Source of the DNA: Streptomyces sp. NBC_01244
GTDB taxonomy: Bacteria; Actinomycetota; Actinomycetes; Streptomycetales; Streptomycetaceae
NCBI RefSeq assembly: GCF_035987325.1
Contig: NZ_CP108488.1
Coordinates: 2,480,001 to 2,544,000 of the forward strand
Length of the DNA: 64,000 bases
Reading direction: 5' to 3'
Shown here piece after piece: positions 1-7,835 of this stretch. Below the pieces are notes generated by a model that saw nothing but the letters and a program-made list of their open reading frames with translations, was not told the DNA's origin and did no database searches. Each line of letters begins with the position of its first letter. Positions within the stretch are counted from its first letter, which is position 1. Position numbers and translations under genes: made by a program.

Positions 1-480
1 CTGGTGCGGCTGCTGGGCCTGCTGCTGGGCCTGCTGCTGCGGGAACGGCGGGGCCTGCTGGACCTGCTGTTCCCAGGGCTGCTGCGCCTGCGGCTGCGGC
101 TGTACCTGCGGCGGCTGCTGCTGCGCGTACGCCTGGGCCGGCGCCTGCTGCGCCACGGCCGGCTGCGGCGCCGGGGCGGCCGCGGCCGCGCCCGCGACGG
201 GATTCAGTCGTGGCCCGTCGGTGGCGTTGCCCAGGTGCACCGGCGTGCCGGGGACGAGCTCGGCCTGCTGGACCCTCGCCCCGCGCACGTACGTGCCGTT
301 GGTGCTGCCGTGGTCCTCGATTCCCCAACCTCGCCCGTTCCAGGCGATGGTGGCGTGCCGCCACGACACCCGGGCGTCATCGATCACCACGTCTCCCTGG
401 GGGTCGCGCCCCAGCGAGTACGACCTGGACGGATCGAGCGTCCAGGTCCTTCCATTCAATTCCAGTACGAGTTCCGGCAC
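1..480 (-). CDS. FHA-domain protein, N-terminal part (truncated by window edge)
   Basis: The visible 160 residues start with a forkhead-associated (FHA) phosphothreonine-binding domain at about residues 1-95. It carries the family landmarks SLGRDP, SWRHATI and STNGTYV. A low-complexity tail follows, very rich in Gln, Pro and Ala (about residues 95-160), and the gene runs off the window without a stop. I chose the GTG start at 480 because GGGGCTGGA lies just upstream and the FHA fold begins at once. In actinobacteria such a head plus linker often precedes an ABC-transporter or membrane domain (Rv1747-like), but that part lies outside the window. FHA domains normally read Ser/Thr kinase signals. 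The gene is divergent from serB. The FHA call is firm; the rest of the protein is unknown. Confidence 0.85.
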   Translation of the reverse strand, partial: MPELVLELNGRTWTLDPSRSYSLGRDPQGDVVIDDARVSWRHATIAWNGRGWGIEDHGSTNGTYVRGARVQQAELVPGTPVHLGNATDGPRLNPVAGAAAAAPAPQPAVAQQAPAQAYAQQQPPQVQPQPQAQQPWEQQVQQAPPFPQQQAQQQAQQPHQ

Positions 481-931
481 TCCAGCCCCACTTAAGTCCC
501 CCGAGAATCCCCCATGACGTCAGGGAGTCTAGGGATGGCGAACATCCGGGGGAACTATTTCAGGCGCACGGCCACAAGGGGAATCCGGGCCACTTGGCAG
601 CGCCCCGGGAGGCCCGCCGAGGGGGTTGAAAGTGCCCCGGAAGGTGCGTTTCGGGACGCTCCGACGTCCCCCGGGCCGGGCCGGGGAACGCATCGGCCCG
701 TCGGACGGGCTCGTTCGCGGCCCTCGCCCTCCCGTCCCGTGCGTGGCCTCCGGCCGTCCGGCGTTCCCGTCGCCGGATCTCCACGCGCCCGCTCCAGGGC
801 CCGCCCATGGCCACCGCACGACCTCCACACGTCCACGGAGTGGCCCCCGCACGTCCGTACGGAGCGAAACGGTTCCGCCAGGTGGGACGGGGCTCCGTGC
901 GCGCAGGCCGGGGAGATACGGTGAAGGCACC
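481..931. other. Divergent intergenic region, FHA gene / serB
   Basis: This 451-base stretch separates two divergent starts. It contains the 8-base palindrome TGACGTCA at 515-522 and must hold the promoters of both genes. I could not pick convincing -35/-10 pairs. I see no RNA gene and no ORF with family resemblance on either strand. Confidence 0.5.
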
Positions 932-2131
932 ATGAGCGCTTCGCAGACCTCCGACGTCCCCACCCTCCTCGTCAAGATCTTCGGCAAGGACCGTCCCGGG
1001 ATCACCGCCGGGCTGTTCGACACCCTCGCCGCCTACTCCGTCGACGTCGTCGACATCGAGCAGGTCGTCACCCGGGGCCGCATCGTCCTGTGCGCCCTCG
1101 TCACCCACCCGACCGCCGGCACCGAGGGCGAGCTGCGGGCCACCGTCCACAGCTGGGCCGAGTCCCTCAAGCTGCAGGCCGAGATCCTCTCCGGCACCGG
1201 TGACAACCGGCCGCGCGGCAGTGGCCGTTCGCACGTCACCGTGCTCGGGCACCCGCTCACGGCCGAGTCCACGGCCGCCATCGCCGCGCGGATCACCGCG
1301 ACCGGCGGCAACATCGACCGCATCTTCCGGCTCGCGAAGTATCCGGTGACGGCCGTGGAATTCGCCGTCTCCGGCACCGCGACCGAGCCGCTGCGCACCG
1401 CGCTGGCCACCGCAGCCGCCCAGATCGGCGTCGACGTGGCCGTGGTCTCGGCCGGGCTGCACCGGCGGGCCCAGCGCCTCGTCGTCATGGACGTGGACTC
1501 GACCCTGATCCAGGACGAGGTCATCGAGCTCTTCGCCGCGCACGCCGGCTGTGAGGCCGAGGTCGCCGAGGTGACCGAGCGCGCCATGCGCGGGGAGCTG
1601 GACTTCGAGCAGTCGCTGCACGCCCGGGTCGCGCTGTTGGCCGGGCTGGACGCCTCCGTGGTGGACAAGGTCCGCTCCGAGGTGCGCCTCACCCCGGGCG
1701 CCCGGACGCTGATCCGCACCCTCAAGCGGCTCGGGTACCAGGTGGGCGTGGTCTCCGGCGGGTTCACGCAGGTGACGGACGATCTGCGGGAGCGGCTCGG
1801 GCTGGACTTCGCCTCCGCCAACACCCTGGAGATCGTCGACGGCAAGCTGACGGGCAAGGTCACCGGCGAGATCGTGGACCGGGCCGGCAAGGCCCGGCTG
1901 CTGCGCCGCTTCGCCGCGGAGGCCGGCGTACCGCTGGCCCAGACCGTGGCCATCGGCGATGGCGCCAACGACCTGGACATGCTGAACGCGGCCGGGCTGG
2001 GCGTGGCCTTCTGCGCCAAGCCGGTGGTCCGCCAGGCCGCGCACACCGCGGTGAACGTGCCCTTCCTGGACGCCGTGCTGTACCTGCTCGGAATCACCCG
2101 CGAAGAGGTCGAGGCCGCCGACCTGGCGTGA
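932..2131 (+). CDS. serB: Phosphoserine phosphatase SerB (ACT-HAD)
   Basis: This HAD-superfamily enzyme dephosphorylates 3-phosphoserine to serine, the last step of cytosolic serine synthesis. The 399-residue protein opens with ACT-type ligand-binding repeats (from about residue 10, with KDRPGITAGL). The HAD catalytic motif DVDST follows, with nucleophile D187 and acid D189. The SGGF motif comes later and the metal-binding GDGAND motif starts at D343. This is the long ACT-SerB layout typical of actinobacteria (SerB2). The ATG at 932 follows GGTGAAGG at good spacing. Upstream in-frame codons lack domain content. A strong hairpin follows the stop, so the gene appears monocistronic. Confidence 0.96.
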   Translation: MSASQTSDVPTLLVKIFGKDRPGITAGLFDTLAAYSVDVVDIEQVVTRGRIVLCALVTHPTAGTEGELRATVHSWAESLKLQAEILSGTGDNRPRGSGRSHVTVLGHPLTAESTAAIAARITATGGNIDRIFRLAKYPVTAVEFAVSGTATEPLRTALATAAAQIGVDVAVVSAGLHRRAQRLVVMDVDSTLIQDEVIELFAAHAGCEAEVAEVTERAMRGELDFEQSLHARVALLAGLDASVVDKVRSEVRLTPGARTLIRTLKRLGYQVGVVSGGFTQVTDDLRERLGLDFASANTLEIVDGKLTGKVTGEIVDRAGKARLLRRFAAEAGVPLAQTVAIGDGANDLDMLNAAGLGVAFCAKPVVRQAAHTAVNVPFLDAVLYLLGITREEVEAADLA

Positions 2132-2170
2132 CGGACACGGCTGAACCACGACGCCCCGACGACTACCACC

Positions 2171-2215
2171 ACGGAGCGGGCCCCGGCACTGCGCAAGTGC
2201 CGGGGCCCGCTCCGT
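2171..2215. terminator. Bidirectional hairpin terminator, serB / sixA
   Basis: A perfect 19-bp inverted repeat (2171-2189 with 2197-2215) encloses a 7-base loop between two convergent genes. It has no U-tract, as is usual for Streptomyces hairpin terminators. Confidence 0.85.
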
Positions 2216-2244
2216 CGGCTTGGTCGTCGGGGCGTGCGTGCGCG

Positions 2245-2763
2245 TCAGCTGTGCGGGGTCCAGAAGTCCAGCAGGGTGCCCACGCCGTGTTCCACGGACT
2301 TCCACGAGCCGGTGAAGGAGACGACGGCGATTCCGGAGGTCGGGAAGCCGCTGCGGTTCATCCGGGCGAGCACGTCGCCCTGCGCGCTCCCGGAGAGGGC
2401 GTCGGCCAGCGCGTGCATGCCGGGGTTGTGGCCGATGACCAGGAGGTTCTTGACCTCGTCGGAGGTCTCGTTGACCAGGGCGATGAGCTCGCCCAGCGAA
2501 GCCTCGTAGAGCCGTTCCTCGTACGTGGTCCTCGGCCGGTGCGGCAGCTCCTGGACGGCCAGCTTCCAGGTCTCCCTGGTCCGGGCCGCGCTGGAGCAGA
2601 GGGCCAGGTCGAAGGCGATGCCGGTCTGGGCCAGTTTCTGGCCCGCGGCCGGGGCGTCGTGACGGCCGCGGTCCGCCAGGGGGCGGTCGTGGTCCGTGCC
2701 GTCCGACCATTCGGCCTTGGCGTGCCGGAGGAGAACGATCCTGCGGGGTGTGTCGGCGCTCAT
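2245..2763 (-). CDS. SixA-type histidine phosphatase
   Basis: This 172-residue protein belongs to the histidine phosphatase (phosphoglycerate-mutase-like) superfamily. The catalytic RHAK motif (RHG in most relatives) lies at about residues 13-16 and the second histidine is in GHNPGMH near residue 110. Length and motifs fit SixA, which removes phosphate from phosphohistidine proteins, though small-molecule phosphatases share this fold. The ATG start gives the fold from its first strand (RIVLLRHAK). It converges with serB across a terminator. No partner histidine kinase or HPt protein lies nearby, so the substrate is unknown. Confidence 0.85.
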   Translation of the reverse strand: MSADTPRRIVLLRHAKAEWSDGTDHDRPLADRGRHDAPAAGQKLAQTGIAFDLALCSSAARTRETWKLAVQELPHRPRTTYEERLYEASLGELIALVNETSDEVKNLLVIGHNPGMHALADALSGSAQGDVLARMNRSGFPTSGIAVVSFTGSWKSVEHGVGTLLDFWTPHS

Positions 2764-2894
2764 GACTCCCAGCTTCGCATGAATCGAGCCACGGGGCGCA
2801 GGGGGTTGAGGGGGTCATCACCCCCAGGTGTGGGGGCGCGGGGAGCGCCCCGGCGCACGGCGGCGCGGGTGGGCTCCCGGCGGCTGGCGCCCCG

Positions 2895-3110
2895 TCAGCC
2901 GACGGCGCTCAGCAGCCGTTCGGTGACCTGGACGAGGGTGGAGCCGTCGCCGGAGGCGGCGTGTGCCTGGCCGGATCCGGCGAGGAGTATGAGCAGGAGG
3001 CCGAAGGCGAGGGCGGGCAGGGCGAGGGCCCACCAGGGCAGCCGGGCGTCGGCCCCGGCGGCGCGGGGAGCGGACGGGCGGCCTGGGGCCAGGTGCGTGG
3101 GGGCCGACAT
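2895..3110 (-). CDS. Small single-pass membrane protein, unknown function
   Basis: This 71-residue protein has a Pro/Ala-rich N-terminus, then one hydrophobic helix (about residues 26-46, WWALALPALAFGLLLILLA), then a short polar tail. I do not recognise a family with a known function. Coding sense is supported by the clean membrane segment and the ATG start, and no better ORF overlaps it. A weak hairpin (2833-2851) lies downstream and a short inverted repeat (3153-3170) lies upstream. It could also be a secreted peptide, since GSGQAHA resembles a signal-peptidase site. Confidence 0.6.
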   Translation of the reverse strand: MSAPTHLAPGRPSAPRAAGADARLPWWALALPALAFGLLLILLAGSGQAHAASGDGSTLVQVTERLLSAVG

Positions 3111-3152
3111 GGCCGCCTCCGTGGGGTGGTCGGACGGGCTCGCTCTTGCTCT

Positions 3153-3170
3153 TCGAATCTAAGGATTCGA
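3153..3170. promoter_or_regulatory. Short inverted repeat upstream of the small membrane gene
   Basis: TCGAATC and GATTCGA pair perfectly around TAAG, about 40 bases before the start at 3110. It is unusually AT-rich for this DNA and could be an operator or part of the promoter. No regulator is identified. Confidence 0.35.
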
Positions 3171-3222
3171 GCAGGCGGTTCCCATCCGGGACGCACCCCA
3201 GATGTCCCTGAGCCTGACCCCC

Positions 3223-3252
3223 TAGGGGTTGGGGGGTTAACCCCACCCCCTA
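3223..3252. terminator. Hairpin at the end of the MFS operon
   Basis: Two 12-base arms (3223-3234 and 3241-3252) pair with one mismatch around a 6-base loop. The right arm contains the stop codon of the 39-residue gene, so the hairpin would end the leftward operon. Confidence 0.5.
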
Positions 3253-3369
3253 CGGCGAGGCGAGGGTGGCGACGACGGCGATGACCACGGTCACCAGCAG
3301 CATCGCGCCCAGCACGAGGCCGAGCTTCCGGTGGCCGTTCTGGGGGTTCGGTTCAAGTACGGGCGACAT
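3250..3369 (-). CDS. SGM_5486 family transporter-associated small membrane protein
   Basis: This 39-residue protein begins MSPVLEPNPQNG and continues with one strongly hydrophobic helix (about residues 15-36). I recognise the SGM_5486 transporter-associated family, which sits beside CynX/NimT-type MFS transporters in Streptomyces. The ATG lies 5 bases after the MFS stop, so the two are almost certainly cotranscribed and translationally coupled. It may act as an accessory subunit or stabiliser of the transporter; its function is not known to me. Confidence 0.8.
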   Translation of the reverse strand: MSPVLEPNPQNGHRKLGLVLGAMLLVTVVIAVVATLASP

Positions 3370-3374
3370 GCCGA

Positions 3375-4670
3375 TCAGTCTCGCATGCCGCATTCGTCCT
3401 CGATCGTGCGGTCCCGGCCCGCCAGCACGCCGAGCGCGATCTGCGGGACGAGCAGACCGGCCATCAGGGCGAGGGGCAGGTCCCAGCCGCCGGTGTGCTG
3501 GTAGAGGGTGCCGATGAGGAGCGGCCCGGGGATGGAGATGAGGTAGCCGGTGCTCTGGGCGAAGGCCGACAGCTTGACGACCCCGGCCGGGGACTTGGCC
3601 CGCAGCCCGATCAGGGTGATGACGAGCGGGAAGGCGCAGTTGGAGACGCCGAGCAGGATGGCCCATGCCCACGCGCCGGCGGCGGGGGCGAAGGAGAGGC
3701 CGAGGTAGCCGACGAGGCCGAAGAGGCCGAGTACGACGGCGATGGGGCCCTGGTTCCTCATCCGGCCGGCGAGGCCCGGGATGACGAAGGCGAGCGGGAC
3801 GCCCATGACCATGGTGACGGCGAGCAGGATGCCCGCCGTGGAGGCGGAGACCCCCGCGTCGCGGAAGATCTGCGGGAGCCAGCCCATGGTGATGTACGCG
3901 CCCGTGGCCTGGAGTCCGAAGTAGCAGGCGAGGGCCCACGCGGTACGGCTGCGCACCACGCTCGGCCCGGCGTCGGGGCGAGCGGCCGGTACGCCCGCGG
4001 CCGCGGCCTTCTCCTTGCGGGCCGCCGCGGCGATGGCCAGCCAGGGCAGGACGGCCACCGCGGCGAGGAAGGCCCAGATCAGCAGGCCGGTGCGCCAGCT
4101 GCCGCCCAGGGCCTGGGTCATCGGGACGGTCGCCGCCGCGGCGAGCGAGGTGCCGGCGGCCAGGGCCATGGAGTAGAGCCCCGTCATGGTGCCGACCCGG
4201 TCGGGGAACCAGCGCTTGACGATCACCGGCAGGAGCACGTTGGTCAGGGCTATGCCCGCCAGGGTCAGGGCGCTGGCCGCGAGGAACCCGGCGGCGTTGG
4301 ACGCGAACGGCCGGATCAGCAGGCCCGCGGCGACGGCGGCCATGCCGGCGCAGACGACGGCGGCCGGGCCGAAGCGGCGGGAGAGCCGGGGCGCGGTGAC
4401 GCCGAAGACGGCGAAGCAGAGGGCGGGTACGGAGGTGATGAGTCCGGCGACGGTGCCGCTCATGCCGAGGCCCTCGCGGGTCTCCTCGAACAGGGCGCCG
4501 AGGCTGGTGATGGCGGGCCGCAGGTTGAGGGCGGCCAGCACGATGCCGACGAGGAGCACGGGGCCGAGCCAGGCCGGCTGCGGGGTGGCGGCGGGGGTGG
4601 GGAGGGGCTGCGGCGCGGCCGTGTGAGCGGCCTGGGGCCGGTTCAGGATCTGGACTTCTTCGTCGGACAT
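3375..4670 (-). CDS. CynX/NimT-family MFS transporter
   Basis: This 431-residue major facilitator protein has about 12 hydrophobic segments after a 35-residue cytosolic head rich in Ala, Pro and Gln. The early NLRPAITS sequence is characteristic of the CynX/NimT (cyanate / 2-nitroimidazole transporter) branch. The substrate cannot be read from sequence. The gene is divergent from a FadR-type GntR regulator with an inverted repeat between them, which suggests local, probably substrate-responsive control. It is followed at once by the 39-residue SGM_5486-family gene. Confidence 0.88.
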   Translation of the reverse strand: MSDEEVQILNRPQAAHTAAPQPLPTPAATPQPAWLGPVLLVGIVLAALNLRPAITSLGALFEETREGLGMSGTVAGLITSVPALCFAVFGVTAPRLSRRFGPAAVVCAGMAAVAAGLLIRPFASNAAGFLAASALTLAGIALTNVLLPVIVKRWFPDRVGTMTGLYSMALAAGTSLAAAATVPMTQALGGSWRTGLLIWAFLAAVAVLPWLAIAAAARKEKAAAAGVPAARPDAGPSVVRSRTAWALACYFGLQATGAYITMGWLPQIFRDAGVSASTAGILLAVTMVMGVPLAFVIPGLAGRMRNQGPIAVVLGLFGLVGYLGLSFAPAAGAWAWAILLGVSNCAFPLVITLIGLRAKSPAGVVKLSAFAQSTGYLISIPGPLLIGTLYQHTGGWDLPLALMAGLLVPQIALGVLAGRDRTIEDECGMRD

Positions 4671-4671
4671 T

Positions 4672-4703
4672 CAACCATCATAGAATCATGGGATGATTGG
4701 TTG
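4672..4703. promoter_or_regulatory. Inverted repeat in the MFS / GntR divergent promoter
   Basis: CAACCATCAT at 4672-4681 faces ATGATTGGTTG at 4693-4703, pairing apart from one extra base. It lies directly before the MFS start and upstream of the gntR start, where a FadR-type GntR dimer would act on both promoters. The operator role is inferred. Confidence 0.5.
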
Positions 4704-4799
4704 TCCACCCCGCAGCCGTATCGTTCCCGTCACCCGGACCGTTCCGGTCACCGTTCCCGTCCCCCAAACCGCGCCCGCCCCGAGAGGAACCCCGACCGC

Positions 4800-5504
4800 A
4801 TGCCGCTGACCTCGCCCCGGCGATCCGCGCTCGTCGAGCAGGTGATCGCCCAGCTCCGGAACCAGATCACCACCGGCGAATGGCCCGTGGGATCCCGCAT
4901 CCCCACCGAGCCGGAGCTCGTGGAGCTGATGGGCGTCGCCCGCAACACCGTGCGGGAGGCCGTGCGGGCCCTCGCGCACAACGGCCTCCTCGACATCCGC
5001 CAGGGCTCGGGGACCTACGTGATCGCCACCAGCGAGCTGGCCGGGGTCATGCACCGCCGCTTCGCCGGCGCCGACCCCCGGCACATCGCGGAGCTGCGCT
5101 CGACGCTGGAGTCCTCGGCGGCCCGCCTCGCGGCGGAGCGGCGGACCGCGCGGGACCTCGTACAGCTGGACGCGCTGCTGGCGCGGCGCGAGGAAGCCTG
5201 GTCGGGCGGGGACGCGGAGCCGTTCATCGCGGCGGACGTGGCCCTGCACATGGCGGTGGTGGCGGCCTCGCACAACGACGTGCTCATCGAGCTGTACGCG
5301 GACCTAGGCGATCTGGTGGCCGATTGGCTGCGCACCGACGTGGGCACGGAGCTCGATCCCGCCGCACACCTGGACCACGCGCGGCTGATCGAGGCGATCC
5401 GGCGCGGGGACGGGGACGCGGCGGCCTCGGAGGCGGCCGGCTATCCGTTCGTCTGCCTGGCCGAGGAGGGGCGCGCCGCGGGGCTCACTGCCGCTGGTGG
5501 CTGA
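4800..5504 (+). CDS. FadR-subfamily GntR transcriptional regulator
   Basis: This 234-residue protein has a GntR winged helix at about residues 10-75, with IPTEPELVELMGVARNTVRE as the recognition region and RQGSGTYV as the wing. An all-helical FCD ligand-binding domain follows. Its metal-ligand-like residues include DVALH and the later HLDHARL. I chose the ATG at 4800 because GAGAGGAAC precedes it and the HTH begins at once; upstream in-frame sequence is non-coding. It probably represses the divergent MFS gene. Its 3' end overlaps the convergent secreted-protein gene by 20 bases. Confidence 0.9.
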   Translation: MPLTSPRRSALVEQVIAQLRNQITTGEWPVGSRIPTEPELVELMGVARNTVREAVRALAHNGLLDIRQGSGTYVIATSELAGVMHRRFAGADPRHIAELRSTLESSAARLAAERRTARDLVQLDALLARREEAWSGGDAEPFIAADVALHMAVVAASHNDVLIELYADLGDLVADWLRTDVGTELDPAAHLDHARLIEAIRRGDGDAAASEAAGYPFVCLAEEGRAAGLTAAGG

Positions 5505-5916
5505 CCCAGGCGGAGCGGACTTCCTTCCAGCAGCGGCCGGAGAGCTCCACGCGACCGGCCGGGCCGACGGCCACGGCGGCGCCGTCCCCGTCCACGTCCC
5601 ACCAGCGGTCGCACTCCACGTGCAGGCGGACCAGGTCGGTCTGCGGATAGCTGTTGTGGCAGAACGCCACCACCTGCGAGCCGTTGATCTCGGTGTCGCA
5701 GTCGGCTCCGAAGAGCTCCCGGGCGGCGGGCCGCGCGGGCTGTACGGGGGGTTCGGCGGGGATCTGGGCCAGGTCGACCACGGCCGGGGCCTGGAGGTCC
5801 GTACCGGACGCCGGGGCGGTCACCTCGTCCTGCGCGACGGCTCCCGGGAGCAGGAATCCGGTCAGGACCACCGAGGTGATCAGCAGGGATACCGCTCGGC
5901 TCCGCCTCGCGCGCAC
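5485..5916 (-). CDS. Secreted protein of unknown function
   Basis: This 143-residue protein starts with an Arg-rich segment and a hydrophobic stretch ending GAVAQ, a plausible Sec signal peptide (about residues 1-28). The mature part is Pro/Ala-rich at first, then has four cysteines (CDTE, FCHN, VECD, GRCW) that could form two disulfides. I chose the GTG at 5916 because GGGAGGAGGT lies 7 bases upstream; the longer ATG form (6021) would bury the signal peptide. I do not recognise a family. The last 20 bases overlap the convergent gntR gene. Confidence 0.7.
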   Translation of the reverse strand: MRARRSRAVSLLITSVVLTGFLLPGAVAQDEVTAPASGTDLQAPAVVDLAQIPAEPPVQPARPAARELFGADCDTEINGSQVVAFCHNSYPQTDLVRLHVECDRWWDVDGDGAAVAVGPAGRVELSGRCWKEVRSAWVSHQRQ

Positions 5917-6063
5917 TCCCGTACCTCCTCCCCGCAGGAGCCGGGAAGATCCCGACGGGCCCAGTTTGCAGGCAAATGTCCCGATTTTCGACTCGGGAAG
6001 ATCAGGCCCGGGGGCGGACATCTGATCGAGTCACCCCGTACGGTCCCCGCCCCGCGCGCCAAA

Positions 6064-6110
6064 ACGGCGGCGGCCGCGCCTCCCGGAAGGGAAGACGCGG
6101 CCGCCGCCGT
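6064..6110. terminator. Hairpin terminator after fabI
   Basis: Perfect 15-bp arms (6064-6078 and 6096-6110) enclose a 17-base loop, 42 bases past the fabI stop on the leftward strand. Confidence 0.75.
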
Positions 6111-6151
6111 ACGGATGGAACGGGGTCCCGACCGGGGAGGTACCGGGGAGG

Positions 6152-6925
6152 TCAGGCACCCATCGCGTGCAGACCGCCGTCGACGTGGATGATCTCGCCG
6201 GTGGTCTTGGGGAACCAGTCCGACAGCAGGGCGACGACGCCCTTGCCCGCCGGCTCCGGGTCCGACATGTCCCACTCCATCGGGGAGCGGTGGTTCCAGA
6301 CGTCCGCCAGCTCGGAGAAGCCGGGGATGGACTTCGCGGCCATCGAGCCGAGCGGACCGGCCGAGATCAGGTTGCAGCGGACCTTCTCCTTGCCCAGGTC
6401 ACGGGCGAGGTAGCGGCTGGTGGCCTCCAGCGCGGCCTTGGCCGGGCCCATCCAGTCGTACTGCGGCCAGGCGAACTGCGCGTCGAAGGTCAGGCCGACG
6501 ACCGAGCCTCCCTCGTTCTCCGGGAAGAGCGGCTTGCAGGCCATGGTCAGCGACTTCAGCGAGAACGCCGAGACGTGCATGGCGGTGGCGACCGACTCGA
6601 ACGGGGTGTTCAGGAAGTTGCCGCCGAGCGCGTCCTGCGGCGCGAAGCCGATGGAGTGGACGACGCCGTCGAGGCCGCCGAGCTCCGCGCGGACGAGGCC
6701 CTCCAGGCGGGCGAGGTGCTCGTCGTTGGTGACGTCGAGCTCGATCACCTTGACCGGCTTGGGCAGCTTCTTGGCGATGCGCTCGGTCAGCGTCGGACGC
6801 GGGAACGCGGTGAGGATGACCTCGGCGCCCTGCTCCTGGGCCAGCTTGGCAACGTGGAAGGCGATGGACGACTCCATCAGCACCCCGGAGACGAGGATGC
6901 GCTTGCCGTCGAGAATTCCGCTCAT
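6152..6925 (-). CDS. fabI: Enoyl-[ACP] reductase FabI/InhA
   Basis: This NAD(P)H-dependent enzyme reduces trans-2-enoyl-ACP, the last step of each FAS-II elongation cycle. The 257-residue protein has the divergent ENR nucleotide-binding start (ILVSGVLMESSIAF) and the enoyl-reductase signature Y156-x6-K163 (YDWMGPAK) in place of the SDR YxxxK. It ends with the HVDGG segment common to SDR-fold enzymes. It resembles mycobacterial InhA in motif positions. It starts 5 bases after fabG, so the two form an operon, and a terminator follows. Confidence 0.96.
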   Translation of the reverse strand: MSGILDGKRILVSGVLMESSIAFHVAKLAQEQGAEVILTAFPRPTLTERIAKKLPKPVKVIELDVTNDEHLARLEGLVRAELGGLDGVVHSIGFAPQDALGGNFLNTPFESVATAMHVSAFSLKSLTMACKPLFPENEGGSVVGLTFDAQFAWPQYDWMGPAKAALEATSRYLARDLGKEKVRCNLISAGPLGSMAAKSIPGFSELADVWNHRSPMEWDMSDPEPAGKGVVALLSDWFPKTTGEIIHVDGGLHAMGA

Positions 6926-6930
6926 GGTGA

Positions 6931-7650
6931 TCAGTGACCCATGCCCAATCCGCCGTCAACGGGAATGACGGCACCAGTGATGTACGCGGCGTTGTCGGAC
7001 GCCAGGAAGCTGACCGCGGCCGCGATCTCCTCGGGCTGCGCGTAGCGGCCCAGGGGCACCTGGCCGACGATGCCGGCCCGCTGCTCGTCCGTGAGCACCT
7101 TCGTCATGTCGGTGTCCACGAAGCCGGGGGCGACGACGTTGAAGGTGATGTTGCGGGAGCCCAACTCACGGGCGAGGGAGCGGGCGAAGCCGACCAGCGC
7201 CGCCTTGGAGGCGGCGTAGTTGGCCTGGCCGGCCGAGCCGAGCAGGCCGACGACCGAGGAGATCAGGACGACGCGGCCCTTCTTGGCGCGCAGCATGCCG
7301 CGGTTCGCGCGCTTGACCACGCGGAAGGTGCCGGTGAGGTTGGTGTCGACGACCGAGGCGAAATCGTCCTCGGACATGCGCATCAGCAGCGTGTCCTTGG
7401 TGATGCCGGCATTGGCCACGAGGACCTCGACCGCGCCGTGCGCGTCCTCGACCTGCTTGTACGCCAGGTCGACCTGGTCGGAGTCGGTGATGTCGCAGCG
7501 GACCGCCAGCACGCCCAGGGCCGTGAGCTCGGCCGGGGGCTCGCCCGACCGGTACGTGATCGCGACCTTGTCCCCCGCTTCCGCGAAAGCTCGGGCGATG
7601 GCGAGGCCGATGCCCCGGTTACCTCCGGTGACGAGAACCGAGCGGCTCAA
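6931..7650 (-). CDS. fabG: 3-oxoacyl-[ACP] reductase FabG
   Basis: This NADPH-dependent SDR reduces 3-ketoacyl-ACP in FAS-II. The 239-residue protein shows the cofactor loop TGGNRGIG (residues 8-15), NAG near residue 80, and catalytic S132, Y145 and K149 (YAASK). The start is TTG at 7650, with AAGGG about 9 bases upstream and the Rossmann fold beginning within five residues; no ATG or GTG gives a better start. It is the first gene of fabG-fabI. The upstream region is AT-rich and contains the palindrome ACCTATAGGT. Confidence 0.95.
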   Translation of the reverse strand: MSRSVLVTGGNRGIGLAIARAFAEAGDKVAITYRSGEPPAELTALGVLAVRCDITDSDQVDLAYKQVEDAHGAVEVLVANAGITKDTLLMRMSEDDFASVVDTNLTGTFRVVKRANRGMLRAKKGRVVLISSVVGLLGSAGQANYAASKAALVGFARSLARELGSRNITFNVVAPGFVDTDMTKVLTDEQRAGIVGQVPLGRYAQPEEIAAAVSFLASDNAAYITGAVIPVDGGLGMGH

Positions 7651-7687
7651 CGGATCACCCTTTCGACTAGCGGTCTGAATACCAAAA

Positions 7688-7697
7688 ACCTATAGGT
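7688..7697. promoter_or_regulatory. Palindrome in the fabG / tldD divergent region
   Basis: The 10-base palindrome ACCTATAGGT lies in an AT-rich patch 38-47 bases before the fabG start. Read toward fabG, TTGACC overlaps its upstream edge and could be a -35 element. It is a candidate fatty-acid-gene operator or promoter. Confidence 0.35.
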
Positions 7698-7835
7698 CAA
7701 GTACCCCTTCCGGAGAATCCGGCTCCGACAGGGCCTCGGTACGCGCTCTGTCGAGTCCCTACAGAAAGATGTAGGCACGGCAAGCGCCGACGCGACATGA
7801 TCGGGTCTGCTGCCCAGACCCCCGGGAGGACCTCC

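Noticed and set aside
560..2821. 753-codon open frame on the minus strand across serB and sixA
   Set aside because: It is antisense to serB and has the Gly/Arg/Pro-rich composition of a shadow frame in high-GC DNA; the real genes there have clear domains.
3370..4674. Most of a 474-codon minus-strand frame overlapping the MFS gene
   Set aside because: Out of frame with the transporter and Arg/Pro-rich. Only its last 39 codons, from the ATG at 3369, form a real gene.
7797..7835. Upstream ATG as tldD start
   Set aside because: No ribosome site before 7797, while GTG at 7836 has GGGAGGA at proper spacing.
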